DNA of 64,000 bases from Bordetella genomosp. 8. Its GTDB lineage: Bacteria; Pseudomonadota; Gammaproteobacteria; Burkholderiales; Burkholderiaceae_B. The notes under the pieces are model-generated. The model was not told the DNA's origin. It worked only from the letters and a program-made list of their open reading frames with translations, and made no database searches. Below, piece by piece: positions 50,160-58,605 of the stretch (its first letter is position 1; each line of letters starts with the position of its first letter). A program made the translations under genes and the position numbers. The DNA is taken from NCBI RefSeq assembly GCF_002119685.1, contig NZ_CP021108.1:2914001-2978000 (forward strand), in the 5' to 3' direction.

Positions 50160-51338
50160 ATGTTTCGATCCGTGAATGACCAATCCATGGAAGCTAGCCC
50201 GGTGGACGAGGGGCTCGTCACGCCGCGCGCTTATCATTGCGCGTGCGGGCACCGGATTTTCTTTCGCAACAGCCAGTGCCTGGCGTGCAGGCGGCCGCTC
50301 GGCTACGTGCCGTCGCGCCTGCGCCTTTTCCCGCTACGCCCCGGCCCCCAAACGGATACCTGGCGCATCATCGGCGAGCCGGAGGAGTCCAGCACTGTCT
50401 ATCGGCGCTGCGAGAATTTCGGCTTGGCGGCCGCCTGCAATTGGCTGGTCGAACCGGAGGGCGGCACCTACCGCAACCTGTGCCGCGCGTGCAGGCTGAA
50501 TCGCACCATTCCCGATCTGTCCGTGGCGCGCAATCTACCGCTATGGCAGAGCCTGGAGGCCGCCAAGCGCAGGTTGGTGTCGCAGTTGATCGGCCTGGAC
50601 CTGCCGGTGGCGTCCAAGGTTTCCGAGGACCCGCAGCGTGGGCTGGCCTTCGACTTCCTGGTCAGCATCCCGGGCCAGCCGCGCGTGTTGACGGGGCATG
50701 ACAACGGCATCATCACCATCAATCTGGAAGAAGCCGACGACGCGGTGCGGGAGCGCGTCCGCATCCAGATGCGCGAACCCTATCGCACGCTGCTGGGCCA
50801 TTTTCGCCACGAGGTGGGCCACTACTATTGGCAGCGGCTGGTCATGGGCACGGCCTGGGAAGCGCCGTGCCGCGTCGTGTTCGGCGACGAGCGCCAGGAC
50901 TATGGCGCCGCGCTCAAGGCCAATTACGACCAGGGACCGCCACTCGACTGGCCGCAGCGCTACGTCAGCGCGTACGCCAGCATCCATCCCTTCGAGGACT
51001 GGGCCGAGACCTGGGCGCACTATCTGCATCTGCGCGACACCCTGGATACCGCGGAAAGCTATGGCATCGCGTCCGTAACGTCGGACACGGAAGTGACCGG
51101 CTTTCGCGCGGAAGATCTCTGGTGGCCGGCCGCGCCGAACGCGGAATCCTTCCTCGACATGCTGAAGCGCTGGATAGGCACGACGTGGATCATGAACGAG
51201 ATGTCGCGGGCGATGGGGCTGCGCGATTTCTATCCCTTCGTGCTGCCGCAACCGGCGGTGGCCAAGCTGCACTTCATCCATTGCGTCATCTTCGATCCGG
51301 ACGGGACCGGCATCCCGGCGCGGGAGCAGGGCGGCTAG
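50160..51338 (+). CDS. Zinc-ribbon putative zinc metallopeptidase
   Basis: 392 aa. The start is uncertain: ATG 50160 has its AAGG directly adjacent, while GTG 50172 would be better spaced. N-terminal zinc ribbon with C27, C29, C40, C43 and a second Cys group C84, C93, C108, C111. The protease part has HEVGH (217-221) preceded by LLGHFR, and the third ligand region FEDWAETWAHYLH. This matches the putative zinc-binding metallopeptidase family (Peptidase_Mx). No signal peptide, so cytosolic. Substrate unknown. It is divergent from kaiC. Confidence 0.83.
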   Translation: MFRSVNDQSMEASPVDEGLVTPRAYHCACGHRIFFRNSQCLACRRPLGYVPSRLRLFPLRPGPQTDTWRIIGEPEESSTVYRRCENFGLAAACNWLVEPEGGTYRNLCRACRLNRTIPDLSVARNLPLWQSLEAAKRRLVSQLIGLDLPVASKVSEDPQRGLAFDFLVSIPGQPRVLTGHDNGIITINLEEADDAVRERVRIQMREPYRTLLGHFRHEVGHYYWQRLVMGTAWEAPCRVVFGDERQDYGAALKANYDQGPPLDWPQRYVSAYASIHPFEDWAETWAHYLHLRDTLDTAESYGIASVTSDTEVTGFRAEDLWWPAAPNAESFLDMLKRWIGTTWIMNEMSRAMGLRDFYPFVLPQPAVAKLHFIHCVIFDPDGTGIPAREQGG

Positions 51339-51362
51339 GAGCAACGCCGGGGCGGCTGGCTA

Positions 51363-51382
51363 TACTGTGGATATATCCAGCA
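51363..51382 (+). promoter_or_regulatory. Candidate LexA (SOS) box before the FAN1-type nuclease
   Basis: TACTGTGGATATATCCAGCA: CTGT-N8-CCAG differs by one base from the CTGT-N8-ACAG consensus and has the usual AT-rich centre and flanking TA. It overlaps a possible -10 (TATACT, 51361-51366) and ends 10 bases before the ATG at 51393. It also contains the perfect 12-mer TGGATATATCCA. Confidence 0.5.
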
Positions 51383-51392
51383 ATGCCCGTCC

Positions 51393-53069
51393 ATGCCAGC
51401 CGCCATCCTGCCCAGGTTCGATCCTGGTTCTCCCGATATCCGCTATTACTACCTGCGCAATTTCCAGTTCGCGCTGGACTGGATACGTGCCCGCTACGAC
51501 GACGTGCTGGGCGCGGAAGAGCGCGGTTTCATCGCGGCCTTCGTTGCGATGCCTCGGCCGGCACAGGCGCTGATGACCCGCATGCTGATGCGCCGGGGGC
51601 CGGTGTTCCGTGGCAGCGCCTTGCGCTATGACGAAATAGGCTGCCCCCGGGCTGCCTCGCGCGACCTGGTGGCGCAAGGATGGGTGGATGACTCGCCCGT
51701 ATTGCCGCTGGATGACGCCGCCAGGCTGCTCCGGCGCGCCGAACTGCTGCGCTTGTTGCCGCCCGACCTGCGCCATCCGGCCTTGAGCAAGGCGCGAATG
51801 CTTGAGTGGTTGCGGGTGAACGACGCATCGCCGCGGACATGGACGGACTGGGACGACAGCGGCGACTTTGCAATAAGCATCCGCGTCGCGCCGCTGATCG
51901 ACCGGCTGCGCCTGATGTTCTTCGGTAATCTGCGCCAGGAGTGGTCGGCATTCATCGTGGCGGACCTGGGCATCGTGCAATACGAGCGCGTGGCCTTTCC
52001 CGATTCCGCGCGCGCCTTCCATACGCGCGCGGACGTCGACGCCTATCTCTGGCTGCACGAGCGCAGGCAGCGGCTCGAGGACGGCACGCAATCCGCCCCG
52101 GCCCTGCTGGAGGAAATCCTGCCGGTGTCGTTCGCATCCCCTTGGCTGCGCCACCGCCACGCCAAGCTGCGCTTCCTGATCGGACGGCAACTGGAACGGC
52201 AGGCCGATTGGGATCTGGCGTGCCGGGCCTACGACGGCTGCGGCCATCCCGAAGCGCGCCAGCGATACGCGCGGGTGCTGGAGCTGCAGGCGCGACACGC
52301 GGAAGCGCTGCGCTTCGCCCTGCAGGCCACGCGCGCGCCGCTCAACGAGAGCGAAGCGCAATCGCTCGCGCGCCTGGTGGCCCGCCAGCAGCGCCGGCTG
52401 GGCCTGCCGCGCGCCAGGGAGCGGGCCGCGCAGGTCATACCGGTCGACGTACTGACGTTGCCGCATCCGGCTCAGCCGCGCGCGGTCGAACACATCGTGC
52501 GCGAGCATCTGGACGCGCCGGAGGCCCCGGCCTTTTACGTCGAGAACGCACTGATCAATTCGCTGTTCGGCCTGTTGTGCTGGGAAGCGGTGTTCCAGCC
52601 GCTGCCGGGCGCCTTCTTCCATCCGTTCCAGCGCGGCCCGGCCGACCTGCACGCGCCGGACTTCCACGCCAGGCGGGACGAGGCCTTCGGCGCGCAACTG
52701 GCGCGACTGGACGACGGCAGCTACAAGCGCGCCATCCTCGCGACCTTCGATGCGAAGATGGGCATACAGTCGCCCTTCGTGTTCTGGGGCGCGCTCGATC
52801 CAGGTTTGTTGTCGCTGGCCTTGGATTGCATCCCGGCCGCGCACCTGAAGGCCTGGTTCTCCCGCATCCTGCGGGACGTGGCGGCGAATACCTCAGGCCT
52901 GCCGGACCTGATCCGTTTCTTTCCCGCCTGCAATGCATACGAGCTGGTGGAAGTGAAAGGGCCGGGGGACAGGCTGCAGGACAACCAGCGGCGCTGGATG
53001 GCGTACAACGCCGCGCACGGCGTTCCGGTACGCGTGTGCCGGGTGCGGTGGCTCAGCCAACCTGCTTGA
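51393..53069 (+). CDS. FAN1-type structure-specific nuclease (VRR-NUC domain)
   Basis: 558 aa, the size of bacterial FAN1 such as the Pseudomonas protein (about 559). N-terminal SAP-like and helical region (RYYYLRNFQFALDWIRARY), a TPR-like middle with many LELQARHAEALR-type helices, and a C-terminal VRR-NUC domain: GLPDLIRF, then ELVEVKGPGDRLQDNQRRW with the catalytic Glu and Lys of the PD-(D/E)xK core, and VRVCRVRWL. FAN1 trims 5-prime flaps and unhooks DNA interstrand crosslinks. Cytosolic. It overlaps the end of the converging arsR gene by 17 bases; the upstream SOS-like box fits a repair role. Confidence 0.88.
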   Translation: MPAAILPRFDPGSPDIRYYYLRNFQFALDWIRARYDDVLGAEERGFIAAFVAMPRPAQALMTRMLMRRGPVFRGSALRYDEIGCPRAASRDLVAQGWVDDSPVLPLDDAARLLRRAELLRLLPPDLRHPALSKARMLEWLRVNDASPRTWTDWDDSGDFAISIRVAPLIDRLRLMFFGNLRQEWSAFIVADLGIVQYERVAFPDSARAFHTRADVDAYLWLHERRQRLEDGTQSAPALLEEILPVSFASPWLRHRHAKLRFLIGRQLERQADWDLACRAYDGCGHPEARQRYARVLELQARHAEALRFALQATRAPLNESEAQSLARLVARQQRRLGLPRARERAAQVIPVDVLTLPHPAQPRAVEHIVREHLDAPEAPAFYVENALINSLFGLLCWEAVFQPLPGAFFHPFQRGPADLHAPDFHARRDEAFGAQLARLDDGSYKRAILATFDAKMGIQSPFVFWGALDPGLLSLALDCIPAAHLKAWFSRILRDVAANTSGLPDLIRFFPACNAYELVEVKGPGDRLQDNQRRWMAYNAAHGVPVRVCRVRWLSQPA

Positions 53070-53355
53070 GTATCGCGTCCACCAGGCCCGGGAAGCGCTT
53101 GTCGAGTTCGACGCGGCGCAAGGTGTTCTGATGCACCGTGCCGGCGACGCTGGTGCGCACCAGGCCGGCTTCTCGCAGGATGCGGAAATGATGGGACATG
53201 CTGGATTTCGGGCGGCCGCCGTCGAGCTCGCCGCAAGTGGCTTCTTCCACGCGCGACAGATGCCTGACGATCTCCAGCCGCACCGGATCGCTCAAGGCAT
53301 GGAAGATACGCTCCAGGACGAAGTCTTCCGGGGAAGGGTGGTTGTACGCACGCAT
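53053..53355 (-). CDS. ArsR-family transcriptional regulator
   Basis: 100 aa. Winged helix-turn-helix with FHALSDPVRLEIVRHL, TCGELDG and the recognition helix SSMSHHFRILREAGLV. There is a single Cys and no CxC metal site, so a metal sensor of the ArsR type is unlikely; a redox or small-molecule sensor, or one without ligand, is more probable. It is divergent from the OYE reductase gene at 53475, with a perfect palindrome in the gap, and is the likely repressor of both. Its 3-prime end overlaps the fan1-like gene. Confidence 0.9.
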   Translation of the reverse strand: MRAYNHPSPEDFVLERIFHALSDPVRLEIVRHLSRVEEATCGELDGGRPKSSMSHHFRILREAGLVRTSVAGTVHQNTLRRVELDKRFPGLVDAILKQVG

Positions 53356-53386
53356 AGCGCGGATTGTAATGTTCTTTTTACGTAAT

Positions 53387-53402
53387 TTCGATAATTATCG
53401 AA
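53387..53402. promoter_or_regulatory. Perfect 16-bp operator between arsR and the OYE gene
   Basis: TTCGATAATTATCGAA is fully symmetric and AT-rich in GC-rich DNA. A -10 candidate TACTAT for the OYE gene (53409-53414) lies just downstream, so a bound dimer would cover the -35/spacer. A second -10, TACAAT on the minus strand (53363-53368), fits the arsR gene. This is the layout of an ArsR-type autorepressed divergent promoter. Confidence 0.7.
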
Positions 53403-53474
53403 CTACGGTACTATAGCACCCTATAACACCCATAACGCCCATATCCGACCACGCTCACACACGGAATCCACGGA

Positions 53475-54578
53475 ATGTCCTCGCTATTCACTCCCTTCAA
53501 GCTCAAAGACGTCACGCTGCGCAACCGCGTCGCCGTCCCGCCCATGTGCCAATACAGCGCCGAAGACGGCCTGATCAATGACTGGCACCGCGTGCATCTG
53601 GCGGGGATCGCACGCGGCGGCGCCGGCCTGGTCATCGTCGAGGCGACGGCGGTATCGCCGGAAGGCCGCATCACGCCCGGATGCACGGGCATCTGGAATG
53701 ACGAGCAGGCCCAGGCCTTCGAGACGGTGGCGGCCTCCATCAAGGCCGCGGGCGCCGTTCCCGGCATCCAGATCGCGCACGCCGGCCGCAAGGCCAGCGC
53801 CAACCGCCCCTGGGAAGGGGACGACCACATTCCGGAAGGCGATCCACGTGGCTGGCAGACGATCGCGCCGTCGGCCGTCGCCTTCGGCGCGGGGCTGCCG
53901 AAGGTGCCTCGCGCCATGACGCTGGACGACATCGCCCGGGTGCGCCAGGACTTCGTCGCCGCCGCCCGCCGCGCGCGTGACGCCGGCTTCGAGTGGCTGG
54001 AACTGCACTTCGCGCACGGCTATCTGGGCCAGAGTTTTTTCTCGCCGCACTCGAACCAACGCGGCGACCAATACGGTGGCAGCCTGGAAAACCGCAGCCG
54101 CTTCCTGCTCGAAACCCTGGCCGCCGTGCGCAAGGTCTGGCCGGAAAACCTGCCGCTGACCGCGCGTTTCGGCGTCATCGAATTCGATGGCCGCGATGAG
54201 GAAACCCTGGCGGAATCGATCGAGCTCGTCCGCAACTTCAAGCGCGAAGGCCTGGATATGTTGAGCGTCACGATGGGCTTTTCGACGCCCGCCGCGAACA
54301 TCCCCTGGGCGCCGGGGCTGCTGTTGCCATATGCGGAGCGTGTGCGCCGCGAAGCGGATCTTCCCGTTTCGTCCGCCTGGGGCATCGACACGCCGGCCCT
54401 GGCCGATGGCGCCGTCAGGAACGGGCAGCTTGACCTGGTGATGGTCGGGCGGGCCCACCTGGCCAATCCGCACTGGCCTTACCATGCCGCGCGCGAACTG
54501 GGTATCGATCGTCCTTCGTGGACGCTGCCGGCGCCTTACGCGCACTGGCTGGAACGCTATTCGGTCAAGCAGGACTGA
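53475..54578 (+). CDS. NADPH:flavin oxidoreductase, Old Yellow Enzyme family (NamA/YqjM-like)
   Basis: 367 aa. FMN barrel with LFTPFKLKDVTLRNRV, PPMCQYSAEDGLINDWH, QIAHAGRKAS, the histidine pair in ELHFAHGYLGQSFFSP, and QYGGSLENRSRF. The Cys in PMCQYS corresponds to the redox-tuning Cys of YqjM. It reduces electrophilic alkenes and nitro compounds and is often induced by oxidants or quinones. Controlled presumably by the divergent ArsR protein through the 16-bp palindrome. Single-gene unit; a strong hairpin follows the stop. Confidence 0.92.
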   Translation: MSSLFTPFKLKDVTLRNRVAVPPMCQYSAEDGLINDWHRVHLAGIARGGAGLVIVEATAVSPEGRITPGCTGIWNDEQAQAFETVAASIKAAGAVPGIQIAHAGRKASANRPWEGDDHIPEGDPRGWQTIAPSAVAFGAGLPKVPRAMTLDDIARVRQDFVAAARRARDAGFEWLELHFAHGYLGQSFFSPHSNQRGDQYGGSLENRSRFLLETLAAVRKVWPENLPLTARFGVIEFDGRDEETLAESIELVRNFKREGLDMLSVTMGFSTPAANIPWAPGLLLPYAERVRREADLPVSSAWGIDTPALADGAVRNGQLDLVMVGRAHLANPHWPYHAARELGIDRPSWTLPAPYAHWLERYSVKQD

Positions 54579-54584
54579 GCCGGT

Positions 54585-54623
54585 CCGGCGCTGACGGTGC
54601 CGCAAGCACCGGCCCAGCGCCGG
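54585..54623. terminator. Two-part hairpin between converging OYE and MFS genes
   Basis: A 9-base stem CCGGCGCTG/CAGCGCCGG encloses a 1/3-base internal loop and a 6-base stem CGGTGC/GCACCG with loop CGCAA. It fills the 53-base gap between the two stops, so it could serve both transcripts. No T-tract is present on either strand. Confidence 0.5.
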
Positions 54624-54631
54624 GCCTGGGC

Positions 54632-55867
54632 TCACGCGGTGGCATCCCGCACGGCAAGGCGCACCGCAGCGGCCGCCCGCAGCCTGAGCAGCAAGGCCAG
54701 CAGGGCGGCGCCCGTCGCCACGAACGTGACGCCGGTCCAGCCGAAGTTCGCCAGCGCCATGCTGGCGAGCGCGCCACCCAGCGCCATGCCGACGAAAACG
54801 CCTACCATCAGCACCGCGTTGAGCCGGCTGCGCGCCGCATGGTCGATGCCATAGACGATGGTCTGGTGCGAGATCAGCGCGATCTGGATGCCCAGGTCGA
54901 AGCCGACAGTGCTCGCGCCCAGCAGCCACAGTGCGCCCGAGGGCGGCAGCATGGGCATGAGCGCCATCGCCGCGAAGGACAGCGTGGTCAATCCCGCGCC
55001 CACGCGGCTTACCATGGCAGGGCCGCGGCGGTCGGCCATGCGCCCCGCCAACGGCGCGGCCAGCGCGCCCACGGCGCCCGCGATACCGAACGCGCCCGCC
55101 ACACCGGGTCCCATATTGAATGGCTCTCCATGCAGCATGATGGCCAGCGTGGACCAGAACGCGCTGAACGCCAGCGACAGCAGTCCTTGCGACAAGGTGG
55201 CCAGGCGCAGGGTGGGATGCTTGCGCCACAGCTCGCCAACGGAGCGCAGCAGCGCGCCGTAGGGCAGTTGCGTCGTCGGCGCGAAAGCCGGCAGGCCGCG
55301 CCACAAGGTCAGGCCAAGCAGCAGCACGGCGGCGGCGGCCACGTAGAACATCGCGCGCCAGCCGAATTGCTCCGCGACGATGCCGCTGACCACGCGGGAC
55401 ATCAGTATGCCCAGCAGCAAGCCGGTCATGACCGTGCCGACGGTCTTGCCCCGTTGCTCCGGTCGGGCCAGATGGGCGGCCGCGGGTACGATGTCCTGCG
55501 CCATGGTGGCGGACAATCCGATGATGAAACTGGCGGCCAGCAGCGCGGCGATGGATGGCGCGACGCCGCTGGACAGCAAGGCCAGGCTGAGGATGGCCGC
55601 CTTGACCAGGATGATCTTCTTCCTGTCATACCGGTCGCCCAGCGGCGCCAGGAACAGGATCCCGGCCGCGTAGCCCAGCTGGGTCAGGGTCGGCAGGAAG
55701 CCCACGCTCCTGTCGCTGGCGCCGATGGCCGGCGCCAGGACGCCCAGCATGGGCTGGACGTAGTAGAGCGACGCAACGCTCAAGCCGGCGGCGACGGCGA
55801 GCAGTAGCAGCAGCGTGCCCGACATCGGGCGGATGTCGCGCTCATGCGCCGATGGAATGGCAGTCAT
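54632..55867 (-). CDS. MFS transporter, drug-exporter type
   Basis: 411 aa from ATG 55867; the frame is open further upstream but that covers the promoter. Twelve predicted membrane helices. The motif A loop is LAPLGDRYDRKKIIL (about residues 74-88), and a second copy is found in the C-terminal half (LAGRMADRRGPAMVS). Sequence pattern close to the YfcJ/YgaY-like exporters paired with LysR genes. Inner-membrane proton antiporter; substrate unknown. It is divergent from a LysR gene, whose box lies 81 bases upstream. Confidence 0.88.
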   Translation of the reverse strand: MTAIPSAHERDIRPMSGTLLLLLAVAAGLSVASLYYVQPMLGVLAPAIGASDRSVGFLPTLTQLGYAAGILFLAPLGDRYDRKKIILVKAAILSLALLSSGVAPSIAALLAASFIIGLSATMAQDIVPAAAHLARPEQRGKTVGTVMTGLLLGILMSRVVSGIVAEQFGWRAMFYVAAAAVLLLGLTLWRGLPAFAPTTQLPYGALLRSVGELWRKHPTLRLATLSQGLLSLAFSAFWSTLAIMLHGEPFNMGPGVAGAFGIAGAVGALAAPLAGRMADRRGPAMVSRVGAGLTTLSFAAMALMPMLPPSGALWLLGASTVGFDLGIQIALISHQTIVYGIDHAARSRLNAVLMVGVFVGMALGGALASMALANFGWTGVTFVATGAALLALLLRLRAAAAVRLAVRDATA

Positions 55868-55947
55868 GATGATGTCCGAAAAATGGTGCGGTACGGCATT
55901 GTGGCGTCCTGTGGTGGCTGTTGGTAGACGGGGCGGTCGTACATCGG

Positions 55948-55966
55948 TTATACGGTGTATGCATAA
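55948..55966. promoter_or_regulatory. LysR box between the MFS and LysR genes
   Basis: TTAT-N11-ATAA, perfect four-base arms with exactly the T-N11-A spacing, in the 110-base divergent gap. The centre holds ATAC-N3-GTAT (55950-55960). Expected binding site of the adjacent LysR protein. Confidence 0.6.
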
Positions 55967-55977
55967 GCACCGACCCA

Positions 55978-56985
55978 ATGACCGAAGCCGATACCGACAG
56001 CCGACCCATGGCCCGTACGCCCACACCCACACTGCTGCCCCTGTCCCGCATGCCGGACGCCACCGACAAGGGCGGCTCCGATCGCCTCACCCTGATCGAT
56101 ACCTTCGTGCGCATCGTCAACGCCGGCAGCCTCAGTGCCGCCGCCGAACAGTTGGGCGCGACGCAGCCCACGGTCAGCCGCCGGCTGCAGGCGCTGGAGC
56201 GTGCCGTCGGGGTACGGCTGATCCAGCGATCCACCCACGGCATGCAGCTGACCGAAGACGGCCGCCGCTGCTATGACCGAGCGGAAGAGTTGATCGCCTC
56301 CTGGCAGGCGTTCGACAGCGAGGTGCGCGGGGCAGGCCAGCAGCCGGTCGGCACCTTGCGTGTCGTGGTGGCCCACGCCTTCGGCCAGCAGCGTTTCGTG
56401 GCCCCGCTGGCGACGTATATGAAGCGCTACCCCGGCATGCGGGTGGAATGGCTGCTGCACGACCACATGCCGGATTTCGTCGCCGACGGCGTCGATTGCG
56501 CGATCCGCGTGGGCGAGGTCGCCGACGAGTCGGTGGTGGCGATCAAGCTGGGCGATGTCCCCCGCATCATCGTCGCCGCGCCCGAACTGCTGCCCGATGG
56601 CTACGCACCGGAACACCCTAGCGAGCTGGCAGGCCTGCCCTGGCTGGCCTTGCGCACCTTCTACCGCGATGAAATCGCCCTGAATCACACGGCCACGGGC
56701 GAGACGGTGCGTGTGCCTTTCCAGGCACGCATGTCCACCGACAGCCTGTACGCCCTGCGCAGCGCCGCCTTGCTGGGCCTGGGCATCGCGGTGGCGTCGA
56801 CCTGGGTGTTCGAGGAAGACCTGCGCGAAGGCCGGCTGCGCCAACTGGCGCCACAGTGGCGGGCCAGCGCGCTGCCGCTGTCGCTGGTCTATCCCGCCAG
56901 CCGCCTGCAACCGCGCAGGCTGCGCGCCTTCATCGACACGATGCGCGAGGAGCTCGGGACGTGGCTGGGGGCACCATCCTCTTGA
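55978..56985 (+). CDS. LysR-family regulator of the divergent MFS gene
   Basis: 335 aa if started at ATG 55978; 56008 and 56050 are also possible, and none has a clear ribosome site. The helix-turn-helix is GSLSAAAEQLGATQPTVSRRLQALE, directly after DRLTLIDTFVRIVNA, so 20-45 extra N-terminal residues would precede it with the earlier starts. The effector domain has LRVVVAHAFGQQ, DCAIRVGEVADES, and the ALLGLGIAVASTWVFEEDL ending of the AaeR/DmlR-like group. It probably controls the MFS exporter through the TTAT-N11-ATAA box. Confidence 0.9.
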   Translation: MTEADTDSRPMARTPTPTLLPLSRMPDATDKGGSDRLTLIDTFVRIVNAGSLSAAAEQLGATQPTVSRRLQALERAVGVRLIQRSTHGMQLTEDGRRCYDRAEELIASWQAFDSEVRGAGQQPVGTLRVVVAHAFGQQRFVAPLATYMKRYPGMRVEWLLHDHMPDFVADGVDCAIRVGEVADESVVAIKLGDVPRIIVAAPELLPDGYAPEHPSELAGLPWLALRTFYRDEIALNHTATGETVRVPFQARMSTDSLYALRSAALLGLGIAVASTWVFEEDLREGRLRQLAPQWRASALPLSLVYPASRLQPRRLRAFIDTMREELGTWLGAPSS

Positions 56986-56998
56986 ATCGAGCCACGGC

Positions 56999-58507
56999 TC
57001 ACGCCGGCGTCCAACTCCCGTGCAGCCCAGCCGGGACGCGCCGGGGCAGGACCACCGTGGCGACCGGTTCCGCCGCCAGGTTGCGGGCATCCAGGATAAT
57101 GAAATGCCCGCGCTCGTCGCCTTCGGCATGGACGAAGCTCAGGATGTAGCCATCCGCTTCGCCGCCACCCGCGGGGTCGGCGACGAATACGGGCTCGCAG
57201 ACCGTCTGGCCTGGCGGGAAGCGGTGCACCACTTTTTCACCGGATTCCAGGTCGTAGCGGGCGATCGCCTCGAAGGCGCCTATCTGTGGCGGGCGATCCG
57301 GATAGGGGGCGCGCAGCCCCACGTAACCGTAGCGCGCGCGTCGTCCCAGGTAGGCCTCGTTGATGCGGCCGAACTCGCAGGGCTGGTCGTCGAGCGCCTG
57401 GTCATCCACCTGCTTGCTGTCGGCATGTATCGTCAGCCGATGCAGTTCCAGGCGCTTCGACGGGGCGGTCAGGGAGAAGGCGTCGTACCAGGGCACGACC
57501 AGCGCGATGCGGTCGCCGTCCTCATATGCGTTGACCGTATGCCAGTTGAAAAAGGGCGGGGCGGGCACCCACTTGATGGCCTCCCTGTCGACCGCATCGC
57601 GTGGGATCAGCGCGATCCTTGTGCCCCGGTCCGGTTCCCAGCTGGCCGGCGGGCCCTTGCCGGACAGGTCGAATACCAGCGGCGCGACCACGGCGACGAC
57701 ATACCGTTCAGTGATGGCGACGTCATGGACGATGGCGGGCCAGGGTGCGGGAAAAGCCACGCGCCGGTCCAGTTGGCCGCTGCGGTCGGCGCGCAGATAG
57801 CGCATCGTGCTGGTATGCAGGTCGTATTCCACGGACAGCAGTTCTCCTGTCCGTGGATCCGCCTTCGGATGGGCCGACATGAAGCGTGGCAGCGCCCCGC
57901 CATAGTCGAACACGCCGACGGTGGCCAGTTCACGGTCCAATTCGTAGGGGGCGCCGCCTTCGTACAAGGCCAGGAAACGCCCGGCGTGGTGCACGATGTT
58001 GGTATTGGCCAGATTGGCGTGCGGCGGCGGGCCGAAGGACGTGTTGTAGATGCGGCGCCCGGCTGCCCGTTCTTCGGTCAGCTCCTTCGTCGCCACCCAG
58101 CGATTGCGATAACGGACGCGGCCCCGATCGATATAGACCGCGTGGACCATGCCGGTGCCATCGAAAGGATAGGCGTAGTGCGCCGCGGGCTCGAAGGCTG
58201 GATTGGGCCCGTTGCGCATGAACACGCCGCTCAGCCCGGCGGGAATCTCGCCCTGCACGGGCAGGTCGCCATCGTCGCGCTCGTCGAAAACCGGCGCGAA
58301 GGCGCGGGTGAGGGCAGGGTTGGTGCTGGTCCAGTGCGCCATGGGGCCTTCTCCGGCGGTCTCGGGCGATGCGCCGCCGCCCGCCGCGCTGGCGTACCCC
58401 ACGGGCAGCGGGAGCGTGGCGGCCGCGATGCCGGCGCCGGCCCGCTTGATGAAACCGCGGCGGCCGCGGGTGGCTTGGTCCTGGCTGCCTGGGTGTGGCG
58501 TTTTCAT
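56999..58507 (-). CDS. Exported carotenoid oxygenase-family dioxygenase
   Basis: 502 aa from ATG 58507 (GAGAGGTGG upstream). Tat-type signal RGRRGFIKRAGAGIAAA to about residue 42. The seven-bladed propeller with four iron-binding His is recognisable: H213 (SAHPKAD), H261 (IVHDVAIT), H323 (NWHTVNAYE) and H496 (GLHGSW). Other blocks are SGVFMRNGPNPAF and PFDGTGMVHAV. Bacterial relatives cleave carotenoids or lignin-type stilbenes with O2. Periplasmic export points to an external phenylpropanoid or stilbene substrate rather than a cellular carotenoid (inference). Single gene, 12 bases from the converging lysR stop. Confidence 0.9.
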   Translation of the reverse strand: MKTPHPGSQDQATRGRRGFIKRAGAGIAAATLPLPVGYASAAGGGASPETAGEGPMAHWTSTNPALTRAFAPVFDERDDGDLPVQGEIPAGLSGVFMRNGPNPAFEPAAHYAYPFDGTGMVHAVYIDRGRVRYRNRWVATKELTEERAAGRRIYNTSFGPPPHANLANTNIVHHAGRFLALYEGGAPYELDRELATVGVFDYGGALPRFMSAHPKADPRTGELLSVEYDLHTSTMRYLRADRSGQLDRRVAFPAPWPAIVHDVAITERYVVAVVAPLVFDLSGKGPPASWEPDRGTRIALIPRDAVDREAIKWVPAPPFFNWHTVNAYEDGDRIALVVPWYDAFSLTAPSKRLELHRLTIHADSKQVDDQALDDQPCEFGRINEAYLGRRARYGYVGLRAPYPDRPPQIGAFEAIARYDLESGEKVVHRFPPGQTVCEPVFVADPAGGGEADGYILSFVHAEGDERGHFIILDARNLAAEPVATVVLPRRVPAGLHGSWTPA

Positions 58508-58605
58508 GGTTCCACCTCTCCGGCGACGGGGAAACGGCGCCTGTCGATGGCGCCAGGCGCCGTCAAGTATGCGCTCCTTCGCGGAGAAATTCGCCGCGGA
58601 AAGGA

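Noticed and set aside
53053..53355. Arsenic-resistance regulator
   Set aside because: No CxC metal site, only one Cys, and no ars genes nearby; the fold alone is ArsR-type.
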